DNA of 64,000 nucleotides from Heliopora coerulea. Taxonomy: Eukaryota > Cnidaria > Anthozoa > Scleralcyonacea > Helioporidae. The translations under genes and the position numbers were made by a program. The notes under the pieces were generated by a model. It searched no databases. It had not been told where the DNA came from and saw nothing but the letters and a program-made list of their open reading frames with translations. This document shows positions 10,145 through 22,991 of this stretch, in pieces (position 1 is the stretch's first letter; the number at the start of each line of letters is the position of its first letter). Location: contig JASJOG010000028.1 in assembly GCA_030142905.1 (NCBI GenBank), positions 1,676,001 to 1,740,000 of the forward strand, in the 5' to 3' direction.

Positions 10145-13100
10145 AGAAAAGATTGAAGCTTTCAAAACGAAGTTAAATAATCTTCCTGTTCTTGAGGTAA
10201 GTTGATTTGCCATATACACGTATCTTGGTATCTACATTGGACTTTCTGGTTTGTATGTTCATTTTATATGACAAAACTTTTCTGATTAAACCAGGAATTG
10301 AAGGAGAGCTTAGAAGATACTGAACAGGTAGGTGTCCAATCGACTTCTCCTTTCAGCACAAATTGCAGTACATAATAGTAACCAGGTAGAAAATAATAAA
10401 ATTAACGCTTTTTTTACTTTGGTCACCTGTGCGTGATTCTAATTAAACGTAAGTGCAGAAGTGTGCTAAAGTTAATTGATGAGAATATGTAATTAAAGAG
10501 GTCGACTGTCGTAGTTCAATGTTCGAAATGTTCATTTATGAGCAATCGTGTAGTTATTCACAAGAAAATCGTGCACTGTAAGCTTATTTGACGAATGAAA
10601 ATGGCGAAAACTAACTTAGATTGGACAACTTGCCATACTAGAGTTTTTTTTAAGTAATACATAAAAAACGGGCAGGAGTGCTTTATGGGATTTCAAACAC
10701 GACGCGACAGCCGAGTGTTAAAAATCCGATAAGGCACGTACTGCGGAGTTTTTTAAAACGTTGATTCATATAGGAAGTTTGAAAATTGAGGGCAAAAATT
10801 TGAGGAGAAAAGTAAGCGTGTTTTTATCAGATTTAAAGACACGATTATCATTTTCTTTTGGATTTTCCTCATGAATTCTTAATGAGTTTGTTAAATGAAT
10901 GGTCATTCTTTATGGTGAAGAAAAGAAACTTGATGAAACTTCTCGTTGGTACATGCAGATATACCAAATGATCCATCATCTTGTAAATCATACGTCACGT
11001 ACAAGAGACTACGTAATAGACTTCGTGACCATAATTTGTAACATTTCAGGCTTTAGCTGAATCTGAAGTTAAAAGAAAGAAGCTGGAGAAAGATTTGGTA
11101 ATTAACTGTTATTTTGTTTTGATTTTTTGTCATTCATTCACTTACGAACATTAACTTCTTCCCGTTAGGATTAATCTTCTGTTATTTTACTCAAACAAAC
11201 GCCAGATTATTTTTATCTTGCTAACGCTAGATGATTCCATCCGTCAATGGTGCGCATCCGGCCGCTAAAGGATTAACCTAAACTCGAATTTCGTATGGCT
11301 TTATGCAATTCCCATCGACTTCAGTCGTAATGAGTACGCTGCAAACGATATGAAATGCACCCACATCGATGCTGTCCCATTCAACTCGGTATATATTGGA
11401 ACGGAATTTTCGAAATTAAATTTTTTTTCGGTAGTCAGTTGGGCAACCAGAGGTCTTTGTCAGGTTGCCCCAGAAAGAATTTGGTTCCCAAAACTTTTTT
11501 CCCCCTCTTTTTATGTCAGCCAAATGAACACGGATACTTCATTGCGTATACATGCGGTAATATGTTTACTTGATCACTATGTCAGATTGCAATGCACAAT
11601 GATCATTGTTTTGAATAATGCTGACATGTTGTGGGCTCAATAACATGAAATCTACGTGAATCGTGAACGAGAAAAGCGAGTCTATCCCGAATAGTTTACC
11701 GAATTTTTCAACAAAGAAGTGCACACTTTTGTGTTACCTTGTTCTTTCATACATTTTACTTACACTTCAGTAAGAAACGTGAGAGCTTGGATATATCTTA
11801 AGAGAGATGAATGATCGTCAAGCCCTGTACTCAGAAAATGATTCTGAGCCCCAGACGGGGATCAAACCCGCAACCTTCTGATGACCGGTGAGACGCTCTA
11901 ACCATTGGGTCGCACATATATATCGAATTTGCACCTTAGCTCACCATCTGCTTCTCGGTAGCTCAATTGTTAGAGCGTCTCACTGGTCATCAGAGGGTTA
12001 CGGGTTCGGTCCCCCTCTTGGGCTAAGAATCGTTTTCTGAGTACAGGGCTTGACGATCATTCATTCAGGGCTTGACGATCACTCCTTACTCAAGAGTCAG
12101 TACAGGGCTTGACGATCAGTACAGGGCTTGACGATCACTCCTTTACTCAAGAGTCAACCAACCATTCACCAAAATTTAGTTGCCCGAAGAAAATGTTTCA
12201 TGTCCGGGGCAGCTGGACAGCCGCTAATTTCGAACTCTGGAACGTTGACTCCAGTGTATGACTGGACCTAAACGCGAGGCCTAAAACGTCGGGTATAAAG
12301 GAGTTAATGATTGTCAGTTAAAGGCCTCTGTTCCATCAAATGGTTGTTTAGTAAGTCCATTTTCTGTTGGCTATTTGGATTGTGAAATCTGGATGAACTC
12401 CTTTGCCAACCAGGTAATACATCGTTTAAGGAACAGTTTGTGGTTATTTTACAGCAGAACCTACGGGAACAAGAATCAACGAGATTGCAGTTGCTCCAAA
12501 ACGAGATCACTTCGTTAAAGGAACAAAGAGAAGCTAGCTTGTGGCAAGATAACGTGACAGGGAGACAACCTGATGATCAGGTATGTAACGACGACAACAA
12601 CAACGACAACAACAACAGCAACAACAACAACAACAAGGACGACGACAACAACAACAACAACAACGACGACGACAACAGCAACAACAACAACAACAACAAC
12701 AAAAACAACAACAACAGAAACAATAGCAACAACAACAACATAAAAATGTATAGTTCGATATTTTTACATGTTGTTCAACGTTCAACAGGGAAAAGTTGTT
12801 CGATTTTACCTTCGCATCACGTTTAAGCAATGTTTACAACATGAGCGGCCGTGTTGTTGTTGTGTTGATACAACCACTAGTGGTTGTATCACATTTACAA
12901 CAACTGATTAAACTTTAAATTCTTTTGTTTTTTCCTCTTGAATTATTAATGACAGTTGTAAATTGCATTATTGATGATTATATTGCGCAATTTTATTGTC
13001 TGTCGAAAGCTTATTGTGTGCAAGGATCGGATTCATAAAAGAATTTCCTAAAAGATATCTAAGAACTACTTTACTTTTCTGTCCTATAAATGTGTACTAC

Positions 13101-16100
13101 TTTAGCTTTAAAAATTAACCATGTACTGGAGGCGAAATTATGATTTTATTAAGTAATATGGTTTACGCAACATCACCTCTACAGTAGCTTTTGCACTGGA
13201 AATACTCGCTGTAACCAACAGTGATATATAAGACAAAACATAATCCGAAAATGAACATCTTGTAAATAAGACAAGATATAAGCCTAATAACAAGACAAAA
13301 GTATGGTGAGGGTATTTTGACTTTATTTCAAAGCCATCTGACACTGCCGAAGTCTGCTGAAAAATGTTGACTCGAGCGGGATTTGAACGCGCACCTTCGG
13401 GATACCGGTCCGCCGCTCTACCTGTTGAGCTATCGAGTCCACAGAGATTGGAGGCGAGTTTTACCAAAGGTGCGAGTTCAAATCCCGCTCGAGTCAACAT
13501 TTTTCAGTAGACGTCGGCAGTGTCAGATTCTTAATGTATATCTCTGAGGATGATTCTGAAATTGTTTTTTTTGGGGGGGTTCTTTTGAGTAGCAGTTAGA
13601 AGAATATAAATTGCGACTCGATGATAGTCAAAAAATGAATGCAAGACTTCGAGAACAGTTGGACAATATGGCAAGGAGTAGGCCTGAAGAGTTGTCGGGC
13701 CCTAGTCGACTAAACGAGCAACAGAAACAAGAAATATTGTTACTTCGAGAAGAACTTTAGAAAGCAAACAATTCCTGTGATGAATTTAGAGCTGCTGCAA
13801 AGAAGGCAAATGCTGAAATGTCTTCGTACAAGAATGAACACGATAACGAGTTTAATACTTTGAAGAAGGCTCTCGAAGACAGCCAGAAAGTTATTGAGGC
13901 CTTGCGTGAAAGATTGAATCAGCAAAAAGACGTCAAAGACGACCAAAAGTCATTTGATACGGATGTTTACACTGAACCTGATGGAGCTACTGATAGAAGG
14001 TCACCCGAACCAGCACAAAAAAGTCAAGTAAGTGAACTTCAAAGGGAGCTAGATGAGATGTATAGGAAAAATGGAGAACTTCGACGAACGCTGACTGATA
14101 ACATTCAGTTGGTTGAACTGAATCGCCAACTGAAACAAGACTTACAAACATCTCAGCAGAAGAATAAATTGTTGGGAAAACAAGTGGAAGACAAAGTGAA
14201 ACAACTCGATGAAATGACCTCGGAAGTATCTCGCTTAGGAAATGAACTAGATCGAGCGCATGCCGTTAGCATTGACTACGCGTCTCAGTTAAAGGGATTG
14301 CGACATCAAGGTGAGGAAACGGCTCGGCATCCCGAAGATCTAGTTGGCGCTAAGGACGTAAAGGAAAAATTGGAAAATGAAATAAAGCAATTGCGGTCTT
14401 CGCTAGAAAAAGTAGGAAAAGAGAACGAGAGGTGAGTCAGCAGTCGTTTGCTATTTTTATTCTTCGTCAACTATTTTTTGTGGATGATGTTGTCATTCTC
14501 CTACTTACCTCCTAAGCCTTCTCCAGCCGACAATTCCAAAAAATTTAATACAAAAGAAATTTCGAGATAAAGACACCTGGTGAAAACTTGAACTTTAAGT
14601 TATTACAGCAAAAGTAACAAAACATGGAGACGATACTTACTTTTTTCTGGACTATGCTGTACATTTTTGATTTTTTTTACATCTTGCTATTCTACTCCTT
14701 TGTCCACACTGCTTTGTTCTTTTCCCAGTCCTTGTTCTCGTTGCAGTTGTTATTGCTGTTTTTTATAGCAGTTGCTGTTGGTGTTCCTATTGCTGCTGGT
14801 GCTGGTCGTGATCGTAGAAGTTTCATTGTTGGTACTTGAGAATGAGGAAGAGGTGGTAGTGGTGGGAGTCTTAGTAGTTATTGCGTCGACGGTAGTCACT
14901 GTAAAGGCGGCAGTACTCGTAAGGGTCTATCGTGGTTGGGCGTGATGGTGGTGTTGGTAACGGGGGTTGTGGTGTTGGTGCTGTTCGTGGAATTGGTGAT
15001 TTTGATGGTAGCGTCGGTGGTGGTGATGGTGGGGTTTGTGGTTATGGTGATGTTGGTTGTGGAGATGGTTGTGGCAGTAGTGAGTTTATTAGCATTTTCA
15101 TGTTGTCATTACACTCAAAATTGTTTATTTCTGCGAACATGGTCACCTGATAATTAACGTTTCTAGATGACGTGACTCCATTTTTTCTGTAATGCATACA
15201 CACTTGCAATGCGATGGACGTTATTTTAAACCCATGTAATTTTTTTACTGACGTAGGTTGAAAGGACTGATTGTTGAGAAAAACCAGAAGAAATCTTACG
15301 AGACGGTATTGCCAGCTTCTGATGACCTGTATCATGCGAAGGGCCCGGATTCTACTGATGTGAGATACATCTCAACTGTTGAGGTACAGTCTTTACGTGA
15401 AAAACTAGATATAAGTGAGAAGTTAAACGCAGCGTTCAAATACGAACTAGAGGCGAACCGAAAGAGTACGAACAAGTTGGAAACCTCGGGCAAGCCTCTC
15501 ATGGATCACCTGGAAGAATTACGTCAGCTACGTGCACGGCTTGAAGAGAGCATTACGACTTACGATGCAGTGTGTGTTCAATTAGAAGAAAAGTTGTTGG
15601 AACTCAAGCAAGACAGTGGAAAAAATGGATTGAACGACAAACTTTCACTTATCAAAGAAAACGATACTCTACGCGATCAACTAGCACAATTTACAGAAAG
15701 AATGAAAAGGATTCAGAATCAGTTGGAAGAGCAAAGGATCGCAGGGAAAAAGTAAGTTGAAAAAGTTATAGTGACGAAAGTACAGCCGGAACCCACAACA
15801 AAATCTACAATCCTGGCCAAAGACACTGGGACAACACTTTAAATTGACCTCACTTTTGACCCTCGTTCCCCCTTCAATGTTTCGAGTTTTCGGTAAATAT
15901 TTCGCTTTGCGTGTGACAAAACCAGCATCATGTGACATGGTGGAATGAAGCAACATTGATGGAGGGGGAGGGAAGGAGGAGCTGGCGATATCCCCTATAT
16001 CGTCTTTGGTACGGTTAGTAGAGTCATTTGCAAACCTGTCCAGGTTATTATTGGCCAATATTATAGTTCTTATTCACTATTTCTTCTGTTAACTACCATG

Positions 16101-19100
16101 GTTTGGATTATGATGAAGGTTTTTCATGCAAAATTTAGAGTTCTTGGCGGCTACCTTTTACGCTTATTATTTTTTCTCTAGAGATAAGGAACAACTTGGA
16201 TTGTTGCATCATCAATTTACTGAGAGTAATAAAGCCAACGAAAGTTTGAGAAAAGAACTTGCTATCTACGACCGTGTACTGAAGTTAGAACAAACACAAA
16301 GGAACGACGCTGATGGTAAGTCGTGCTTCTAGGAGCGATTCAGTCATGAATTGCAAAATTCTGCAAAGTTTGCGATGCAACTTAGCCGTTCTCATTTCTG
16401 CCACGAGTTGATGGTTATTTCTTTTGGCTTAAAATCAGGACGTTGAGAATTCAAGCTAAGTCATAGCCCTCTTCTAGTGTTTTTGGTCAAGGCATTTGCG
16501 TCCCATTGTCTTCCTCAGCGGGCGTATGTTAACTGATCTGACTTGTTATGGGGATGTGACACTCCCCACAGTTTGCCAAAAAACCAGAACGTTCGGCCAA
16601 AAATAGGTAGTGATTCGGGCAAAATTTATTTTCGTAACTAAGGTAGGTCAAAATCCTTTGCGGTTACTGGCTTATATTCAATTTAAGTATTAAGACCGCG
16701 GAAGCGAGGGTACACCACACGTGGGATGAATGCACATCAAATAAAACTCGGACAATTTTTGAAGGGATACAATATTCAAGGAAATTAACAAGACATACTC
16801 CTAATCTAAATAGGTTAACTACGCCCGTGTTTTTTCTCCATCCAGGTAAGTAAACTAGGTAGAAAGTTCGAAGGTTGGTAACTGCAGTGACTGATCCTAA
16901 AGAATTCTAAATTCTGAAATTCTTTACGATCAATCACCGCAGTTACCAGATTTTGAACTTTTTACGTTATATAACACTGTCTACGCAGCATCCTATTTCT
17001 ATAAGTAAACTAGGGACGGGTTATAGTTCGGAGAGCTCATCATGCATGGTGTTTAAGAATGTTTTAGGAGGAATATGAACATGTTGTTTCTCAAGTTGTG
17101 TTGGTAGACGTGGTTCTTTTGGAGTTCGCTCGATGACTCAACGTTAAGTTCAGGGAAATTTTCTTTTCATTTTTGGCGTCATTGCGGAAATTTCGACGTT
17201 TCAGTGTTTGAGTGGTCGGAAAAAGAAAAGACTACTGTCTTATTCTCAACCATCAAATTCGAACCAAATCATAAACAGTGCCGTCCAAAAGCCGAAAATA
17301 TAAGAATGACATCGTTTTTCTCGAGTAAGAGAGCAGGTATCGTTAGCTGTTTACATTTCTAAACATTGGACTTGATGGTCTTTTCTGATATTTACTGTAG
17401 TGTCACTCTGAAGTTAAAATGAAATAACTTAGCGGACATTAACAAAACCAAAGCAAATTTGGGAATCTATAAAATTCCATCAAAAAAGTTAACTTTACCG
17501 TTTTTCGGAATTCCCTCAGGTGAGGCATAATCACCCTTTTGTATATTATCAAAAGGTTGGTGTTTCGAATCTTCAGAAATCGCTTCAAGAATTTATGAGC
17601 TAGACGAACGTTAGTGAGCTTCGAGAAACAACAAATTATATATGCATTAAATGTAATTAGTTAAGGGTTCTGAAACGTTTTATTTCATAGGTTCCCATGA
17701 CTCCATGAGCAGTGCTTCTTCCAACAATGACGCCATCCTAATGTTGATGGCCGAAATACGAAGCTTACGTGAACAGTTGGAGGCCAGCATACAATCCAAT
17801 AACTCACTACGCCAGATGTTACAAAACCAGCTATCAACGTCACCACCACGACCAACGGGTGCCAGATCACCAAGAAGAGGCCTGGTAACTAGAACAACTC
17901 CTGTCATGTCACCCGGTTAGTCCATTTGATATTGAAACGGGATTAACGTCTTATTAAGGTTATTTTCTTTTCTTCCGCGCATTCCAGCCGTAAGATGCTG
18001 ATATCGTGGGCTTATCCTCATGGGGCACTTCTCGCAAGTTTGTTCCAAACCAAATGCACAGTGTTATGGCTCAATCCTACCGAAGAATGGATTTGTTCTT
18101 GATCGACCAGCATACTTTAACATATTTTTATGGGCGCGTACTAAACTCTAAACATTGCAGACAAGTAGGAGGTTTTGTATGCTTTCTAGGAAGCAATTAT
18201 TACCTTAAAATCTAAAATGTGCTTTCTAAAATCACGCTGAAAATCAGGCAATTTTTGGGCCTTACCAAGACTACTGCAGGATAGGACAGGTATTCTCCTC
18301 CATTCGATTTGAATTGACATCCCAGGCGCCATTCCCGATAGGGGACGGCATTTAGATGTTTTTACATGGGCCATGTGGCCTTGTCAAGAAAAGCACCCTC
18401 AACTCCAAATTTCTAGAATGCAATCAATCAGTTTACAAGATGAATGTTCTTTTCAGTAATTTGCGCCCATGTACCCTTAAACGACTGCATCATATTTTAA
18501 TAATCCCGGAGTAAGAATCATAAAACGGTAGAGTATTTCTTTCAAGTTTGGTCAACGTACAAGCGAGCAAGCGGACAATTTCGCTAGGAGATTAGCAATG
18601 CGGCGAGAGAAAAGATTTGAAGTAAAACTAAGACGAACAAATGATATGAAACAAGAAAGTGATTCTTTCCTTTTGTGACTCTACAGCTGAAAATATTGTC
18701 AAGCACGCGCTCCATTCACCCCAGTACCTCTCCGCCCTTTGTTTCCTGCGTCATCTATACGTGTTACCGATGGACGATTTCGTATGAACATTTCATTCCG
18801 GACACGAGAAGAGATATAGAGATTTAAACAGATGGTGTGAGTTCACAACAGCACAAAAGTCATATAGAATCATTGAACTGGCGTCTTCAGGCCTATCCAC
18901 AAGATACGATTATTGTGTACGATTCTTCACTTTGACATATGCAATTATGTCATAAAAGCACAATTCTTGACTGCCATTCTTTCGCGAATGTTGCAATTGA
19001 TCCTGAAGACTCTTATGACTGAATCCGATACATCAAAATGAACAATCGTATACGACAGTCGTATCGTGTAAATGGGCCCTTATATGTCACATGATTCCCT

Positions 19101-21732
19101 TTATTATAAAACCTAGTCTAGTTGCCATTCTTTTAGAACTCGTTTCACTCTCTGACGAAGGGCCATAGGTCGAGACGTTGGAAATCTTTATCATAACTTC
19201 GGCAGTCTACCAACCTTTTAAGTTTTTGTGCTGTTTTATACTGCCTACGCATCATCCCATTTTTATATCATTGTGTAACGTCCAGGTCCAGACAACGCTC
19301 GCAGCGTAACTAATATTGCAAAGCGTGTTTCCAGTAGGTATTCATATTCCTGTCCATTTAGTTTTCTCATCTACGTTTGTCGTTGTTAATGGGTATTGTT
19401 TGTTCTGTAGTTTCTGATCGCTCGCCTGTACTCCAAAATAGTTCATTCGTGGCAAGTGGAGATGATGCGGAAGTGAAAGTGGTCCTGCAGTCCGAGACTT
19501 TAGAGGAACTGCGACAATACGTGAACTCTGGTTTCCATAACTCTGAATCATTGTTAATTAAAATGACAAGATTAACTCTCGAAGGACATGACAAAGAGGG
19601 TCATGTACGATCTTTTGTATGTTCTATATTTAAATTTCTCACTAAACCGTACTTCTGCTTTCTTTACATCACATCTCGTCACTTCACCTTTTTCTATCTT
19701 ACCTTTATTTACCTCGCCTTGGCTTCACCTTACTTCAGCTCACCTCAGCTATCTCCACCATGACTCACCTAACCTTACATTACCTCACTTGATCTGACCT
19801 TATCTTACCTCACCTCACATTTCCTCATCTCTCCTCATATTACCTCTCGTCACCTCATCCTTCCTTGTCTGATCTTTCTTTACTTCACCTTAGCTTACAG
19901 TACATCACCTCACTTCACTTTTACCTTTTTTACGTCAGCTCACCTTACATCGCCTTATCACACTATACCACACCTCCCATCTCAAGTCACCTCACCACAC
20001 TTCACGATACCTTACCTTACCATGCCATACCTTTACTTACATAACCTTACCACCATGCTTTGTCCTGCCTAACCCATCTTACGTTGCCGTTTCTTAACGT
20101 CACCCTGACGTTGTGTCAGTTTATTGCCCCTAACTTAACTTCCCGTCACATCTCCTCTCTTCATTGTTAGAGTTCAGCTTACCTTAATTGACTTGCCCAC
20201 CACCATGGCTTGCATTACGTTATCCCATTTCATTCGGCTTATATCATTTCGCTCGACTTCATTTCTTTTTTGTGCACTTCACATCACCTGTCCTATTAGT
20301 TATTTATTCTTTTTCTTCCTCCATAGCTTGATGATTTGAAAAAAGAATTGGAAACGTTGAGATCCCTGTTGTTTAAGAGTAGCAATCTACTAGACCGCCT
20401 GTGGGCTGAACAACTATCATCTGGACCCACAGTTGCCGACCGTTTAACCAAACAGGTTTTTTTAACTTCTTAACTCAGGGTTGCCATAAATATATTTATG
20501 CATTCAACGTACGTTTAGATGAGGTATTTTCAATTTCAGTAAAAGTTTCTAATTTTGGGCTTTTTGTGACCTGGACTTCACCTTTTTCCACACTTTACCA
20601 GACATCTCACTCTAGTTAGCTTTCTTAGTAACCATGCAGGATACTTCACTTTAGATTTCAGAATGATACGGATTTAAGCCTTGGCTGAATGAGGCTCCAA
20701 GTCGCTACAAGTTTCAACATACATCAACTTGGAAAGACTTGAATCACGGTTTAGTAGGTTTGATTTTTTCTGCAATTTTCTTCAACTCGTATTCCCTCGT
20801 GTTCTCGTTTGATGGCCATTGCCAGCTGAAACTATGTTTGTCGCAGGAAGTTGAAGGCATTCTCAGGTTACGTAAATTTGTTTAAACCTGCGTTCTAGTT
20901 TAGCCAGCTTGCTTAGATAAAACGTAACTCAAGTGGATACGAAACAAATTGGGTCGTCCTTTGGCCAAGGTTTTTGGTTTTAACCATCCAGCAATAAATT
21001 TACCTTGGTGGAGTGAAATCAGTTTATTTTTCTTGTTCGTTAACTATTACCGTGCTTTTTGTAAATTGTGATTGGAAAGTCTGGATTAAACTTGTTTTGC
21101 TTCAGAATGAAGAACTTCAACGAGAAATTAGAATGCTGAAAAAGAGGGTTTTGAGTCAAAGTAAAATCTTGGAGAATACTGCAACCCGTCTTGAGGTATA
21201 GGTGCATTTTTGCGATTGGAATTTTATGGGAGAAATTTTATAAACAAAAAACATCAATTCAGTATTTCTTTTGTTCTTGACCAGTCTTCCAGTCGTATGA
21301 AAAAGGAAGTGGAACGATCTCTCTTTGCTCGTTGTAAGTATATAGATGAATGTCACTGCTTTAAACAGACCTGCAGGCAGAAACATGTATATATGTAATA
21401 CATATCTTCACATGTTAACGTGTTCATACCTTCGTGATTCTGTTCATGTTCACCCTTGTACTAAATTGTTCTACCCACGTATTTACCAATGGTGTAAGGA
21501 GGCAATCAGCAAAGCATGTCACTTCCACCGCTTAAACATGCTATCTTATGCATTTTCTTTAATAGTATCAGAAACCTGCGAAACTCTTGGCAGCTCAGGA
21601 CAAAACTTACAGGTTTGTAAAAAGTCTTGTAACTGCTTAGCGTAGATTATATCATATAAAACTATCATAAACCAACGCAACTGTTCTCTTTTTCAGGATC
21701 GTCTGGCAACTCAAAATGACCCCTCGACATAA
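10145..21732 (+). CDS. Coiled-coil centrosomal-type gene (CDK5RAP2/myomegalin-like), 14 exons, with one in-frame stop
   Basis: Exons read 10145-10196, 10295-10327, 11050-11097, 12455-12580, 13596-14431, 15257-15751, 16182-16315, 17691-17915, 19411-19616, 20327-20455, 21106-21195, 21285-21333, 21566-21612 and 21697-21732 (TAA). All have GT-AG borders and phases agree throughout. The product is almost wholly heptad-rich coiled coil, with recurrent L-R-x-x-L-E-x-S-I patterns (ELRQLRARLEESITTYDAV; EIRSLREQLEASIQSNNSLR). These recall the repeats of the centrosomin family of microtubule-organising scaffolds; the family call is moderate, since any coiled coil could mimic it. A TAG at 13758-13760 interrupts the largest exon, after LLLREEL, while both sides stay open in one frame, so the locus is a pseudogene, a null allele or a sequence error. 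The N-terminal CM1 motif and a start codon were not found. Confidence 0.65.
11807..12066. repeat. tRNA-like foldback element in an intron
   Basis: Two arms of about 115 bases (11807-11917 and 11953-12066) are inverted copies of each other. Each holds a tRNA-like core: a D-arm (GCTC...GAGC in the right arm), a TCTCA/TCAGA anticodon stem with loop CCGGTCA or CTGGTCA (GGT at the anticodon position), and a T-arm with GGTTCGGTCC or GGTTTGATCC. The acceptor stems do not pair convincingly, so these look like tRNA-derived repeats rather than working tRNA genes. Confidence 0.6.
12041..12140 (+). repeat. Short direct repeats at the edge of the tRNA-like foldback
   Basis: The sequence CAGGGCTTGACGATCA occurs four times within 100 bases, twice followed by ACTCCTT(T)ACTCAAGAGTCA. 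It derives from the tip of the foldback arm and suggests local slippage or repeated nicking at the element end. Confidence 0.75.
12588..12745. repeat. (AAC/GAC)n trinucleotide repeat in an intron
   Basis: Uninterrupted AAC, GAC and AGC triplets directly after the donor of exon 12455-12580. It creates an artificial poly-Asn/Asp extension on the plus strand and a poly-Cys frame on the minus strand. Confidence 0.9.
13337..13527. repeat. Second tRNA-like foldback
   Basis: Arms at 13337-13396 and 13467-13527 are inverted copies joined by a short loop. The left arm and loop hold the tRNA-like sequence listed separately at 13368-13439. The right arm repeats only its 3' half. The element sits in the intron before the largest coiled-coil exon. 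Confidence 0.65.
13368..13439 (-). tRNA. tRNA-like sequence, probably degenerate (GGT at the anticodon position)
   Basis: Seventy-two bases on the minus strand. The 7-bp acceptor stem is perfect (GACTCGA with TCGAGTC), the D-arm is GCTC/GAGC, and the T-arm has loop TTCAAAT with one mismatch in the stem. The anticodon stem pairs at only three central positions, and the base before GGT is C where a tRNA normally has U. It lies inside a foldback, so a tRNA-derived repeat is more likely than a functional gene. Confidence 0.4.
14840..15090. repeat. Degenerate GGT/GAT-rich repeat in an intron
   Basis: Imperfect triplet and hexamer repeats rich in GGT, GTT and GAT between exons 14431 and 15257. Gly- and Val-rich open frames here are artefacts of the repeat. 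Confidence 0.8.
16847..17015. mobile_element. Foldback repeat with 12-13-bp direct repeats
   Basis: Sequence at about 16863-16912 (GTTCGAAGGTTGGTAACTGC onward) returns inverted at about 16915-16968. The whole is bracketed by TAAGTAAACTAGG near 16847 and again near 17002, a candidate target duplication. It lies in the intron between exons 16315 and 17691. No coding content. Confidence 0.55.
19640..20290 (+). repeat. Degenerate pentameric pyrimidine-rich repeat
   Basis: About 600 bases made of drifting ACCTT, ACCTC and TCACT pentamers inside the intron between exons 19616 and 20327. The open frames over it are repeat-derived and not annotated. Confidence 0.8.
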
Positions 21733-21743
21733 GTTAATTACTA

Positions 21744-21749
21744 AATAAA
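21744..21749 (+). terminator. Polyadenylation signal of the coiled-coil gene
   Basis: AATAAA lies 12 bases after the TAA stop at 21730-21732. It is the first canonical signal downstream and supports the assigned 3' end. Confidence 0.6.
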
Positions 21750-22172
21750 TTTATATTTTACTACAAATTCTATTTTAAATTAAATATGTCTTATACAAAG
21801 GTGCATTATGATTGAACTATATATTTTTGCTTCTGCGGATGATTCTCCAAATTTTTAGGGTCAATTTTGGTTGAACGCTGAGGCGTACGTATTTGAGGAA
21901 ACTGCACAAGAGTTGTAAGAAAACCTGATTTAATCCATAAAGAGATAAAGTGAGAAATACTTTTGCAGAACATGCTATTATACTGTGAGAAAAGGCTAGA
22001 AAGTTTTTAATGCATATCTTACAAATAGTGCAGAATCAACATTTTTGCATCGCTCGCGACTATCCTTTGGCACAATGAACGTACAATTGCGTATGAAAGA
22101 ATAGGCATTTCATACGTGGAGTTCCGAATTAGCTTCATTTCAGTTAACGTCATACAACCTCTTTAACAGGCT

Positions 22173-22991
22173 TGTCTCGACTGTCGACGATTTATCAGTT
22201 GCGTTGTGTACCAGTCGTCTCAGAGACCATCGAGTTCTGCTTGATAAGAACTTATAAAAAACTGAATGCGATACCTCTTGTCCATGAGCTCGTTTAGATA
22301 ATCATATTCCTCCACGATCTCCGTTTCTAGATCCTCTTCGTTCTCGATCTTACATGGTATGTTGTCGTCGATGCTCTTCAGCATTTCAATTTTCGTGTCG
22401 AACGTCTGTAGTACAACTTGTAATTGTTGAAGACTTACTTCGTTAATCTCTCCTTCCATTAAAGTTTCAGCCTTGTTCCACGTCTTTGTGGCTTGTGCTC
22501 GCTGAGCGCGTCGAGTTATCTTAGCGCGTTTGAGATCGTCCATCCTGGTCACGGCACCAATGTCTCGACTGTCGACGGTTTATCAGTTGCGTTGTGCCCC
22601 AGTCGTCTCAGAGACCATCGAGATCCGTAAGCGGAGGTTCTTTCTTGTACTAGGATAGAATGACGGACAATCCACACAATGGTTTTGAAGGTGTATTTAT
22701 AAACGAAACATAGAACTGTCATAAAGTGAGTCAGTTCAAAACTACATGCTAAGTGTCCTTTTCCGTAATAGTGTTAGCTGAAGTGCGGGTGTCATTTTTC
22801 TTTTCTAAAATATTAACCAATCAAGTTCGCTATAAACTGTTTCTAACACGCACGTCAGAAATCACTAAATACATTAATGCAATGTGTTGTAACTTTCATA
22901 TTGATCTAGTTGATGACATGAGCAATCATAGTAATTTGTGTAATATAATTAAGAATGAGTGTTTGTTACTATTCGTCGCTAATTCGTGACA
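22173..22991 (-). mobile_element. BEL/Pao-type LTR retrotransposon, internally deleted
   Basis: Reading on the minus strand, a 431-bp LTR (22991 to 22561) starts TGTCACG and ends GAGACA. It is followed by the primer-binding-like TTGGTGCCGTGACCAGG, then a gag-like frame, then only the last 62 bases of the other LTR (22234 to 22173). The element is bracketed by a perfect 5-bp duplication AGGCT (22168-22172 and 22992-22996). The layout is that of a BEL/Pao retroelement that lost most of gag, all of pol and most of the 3' LTR. Confidence 0.75.
22220..22543 (-). pseudogene. Gag N-terminal fragment of the BEL/Pao element
   Basis: The frame begins MDDLKRAKITRRAQ directly after the primer-binding-like sequence, the usual position of gag start in BEL/Pao elements. 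It continues as a charged helical segment (about 107 residues) and then runs into the 3' LTR remnant. No zinc knuckle, protease or polymerase remains. The start at 22543 is the first ATG after the LTR. Confidence 0.6.

Noticed and set aside
9771..10205. Leu-rich and Val-rich open frames
   Set aside because: Products of a degenerate GTT/GCT microsatellite. Only the last 17 codons coincide with a real exon.
12440..12830. Poly-Asn/Asp (plus) and poly-Cys (minus) open frames
   Set aside because: Read-through of the true exon donor at 12581 into an AAC/GAC microsatellite.
14930..15160. Gly-rich and Val-rich frames
   Set aside because: Repeat-derived and located in an intron with clear exons on either side.
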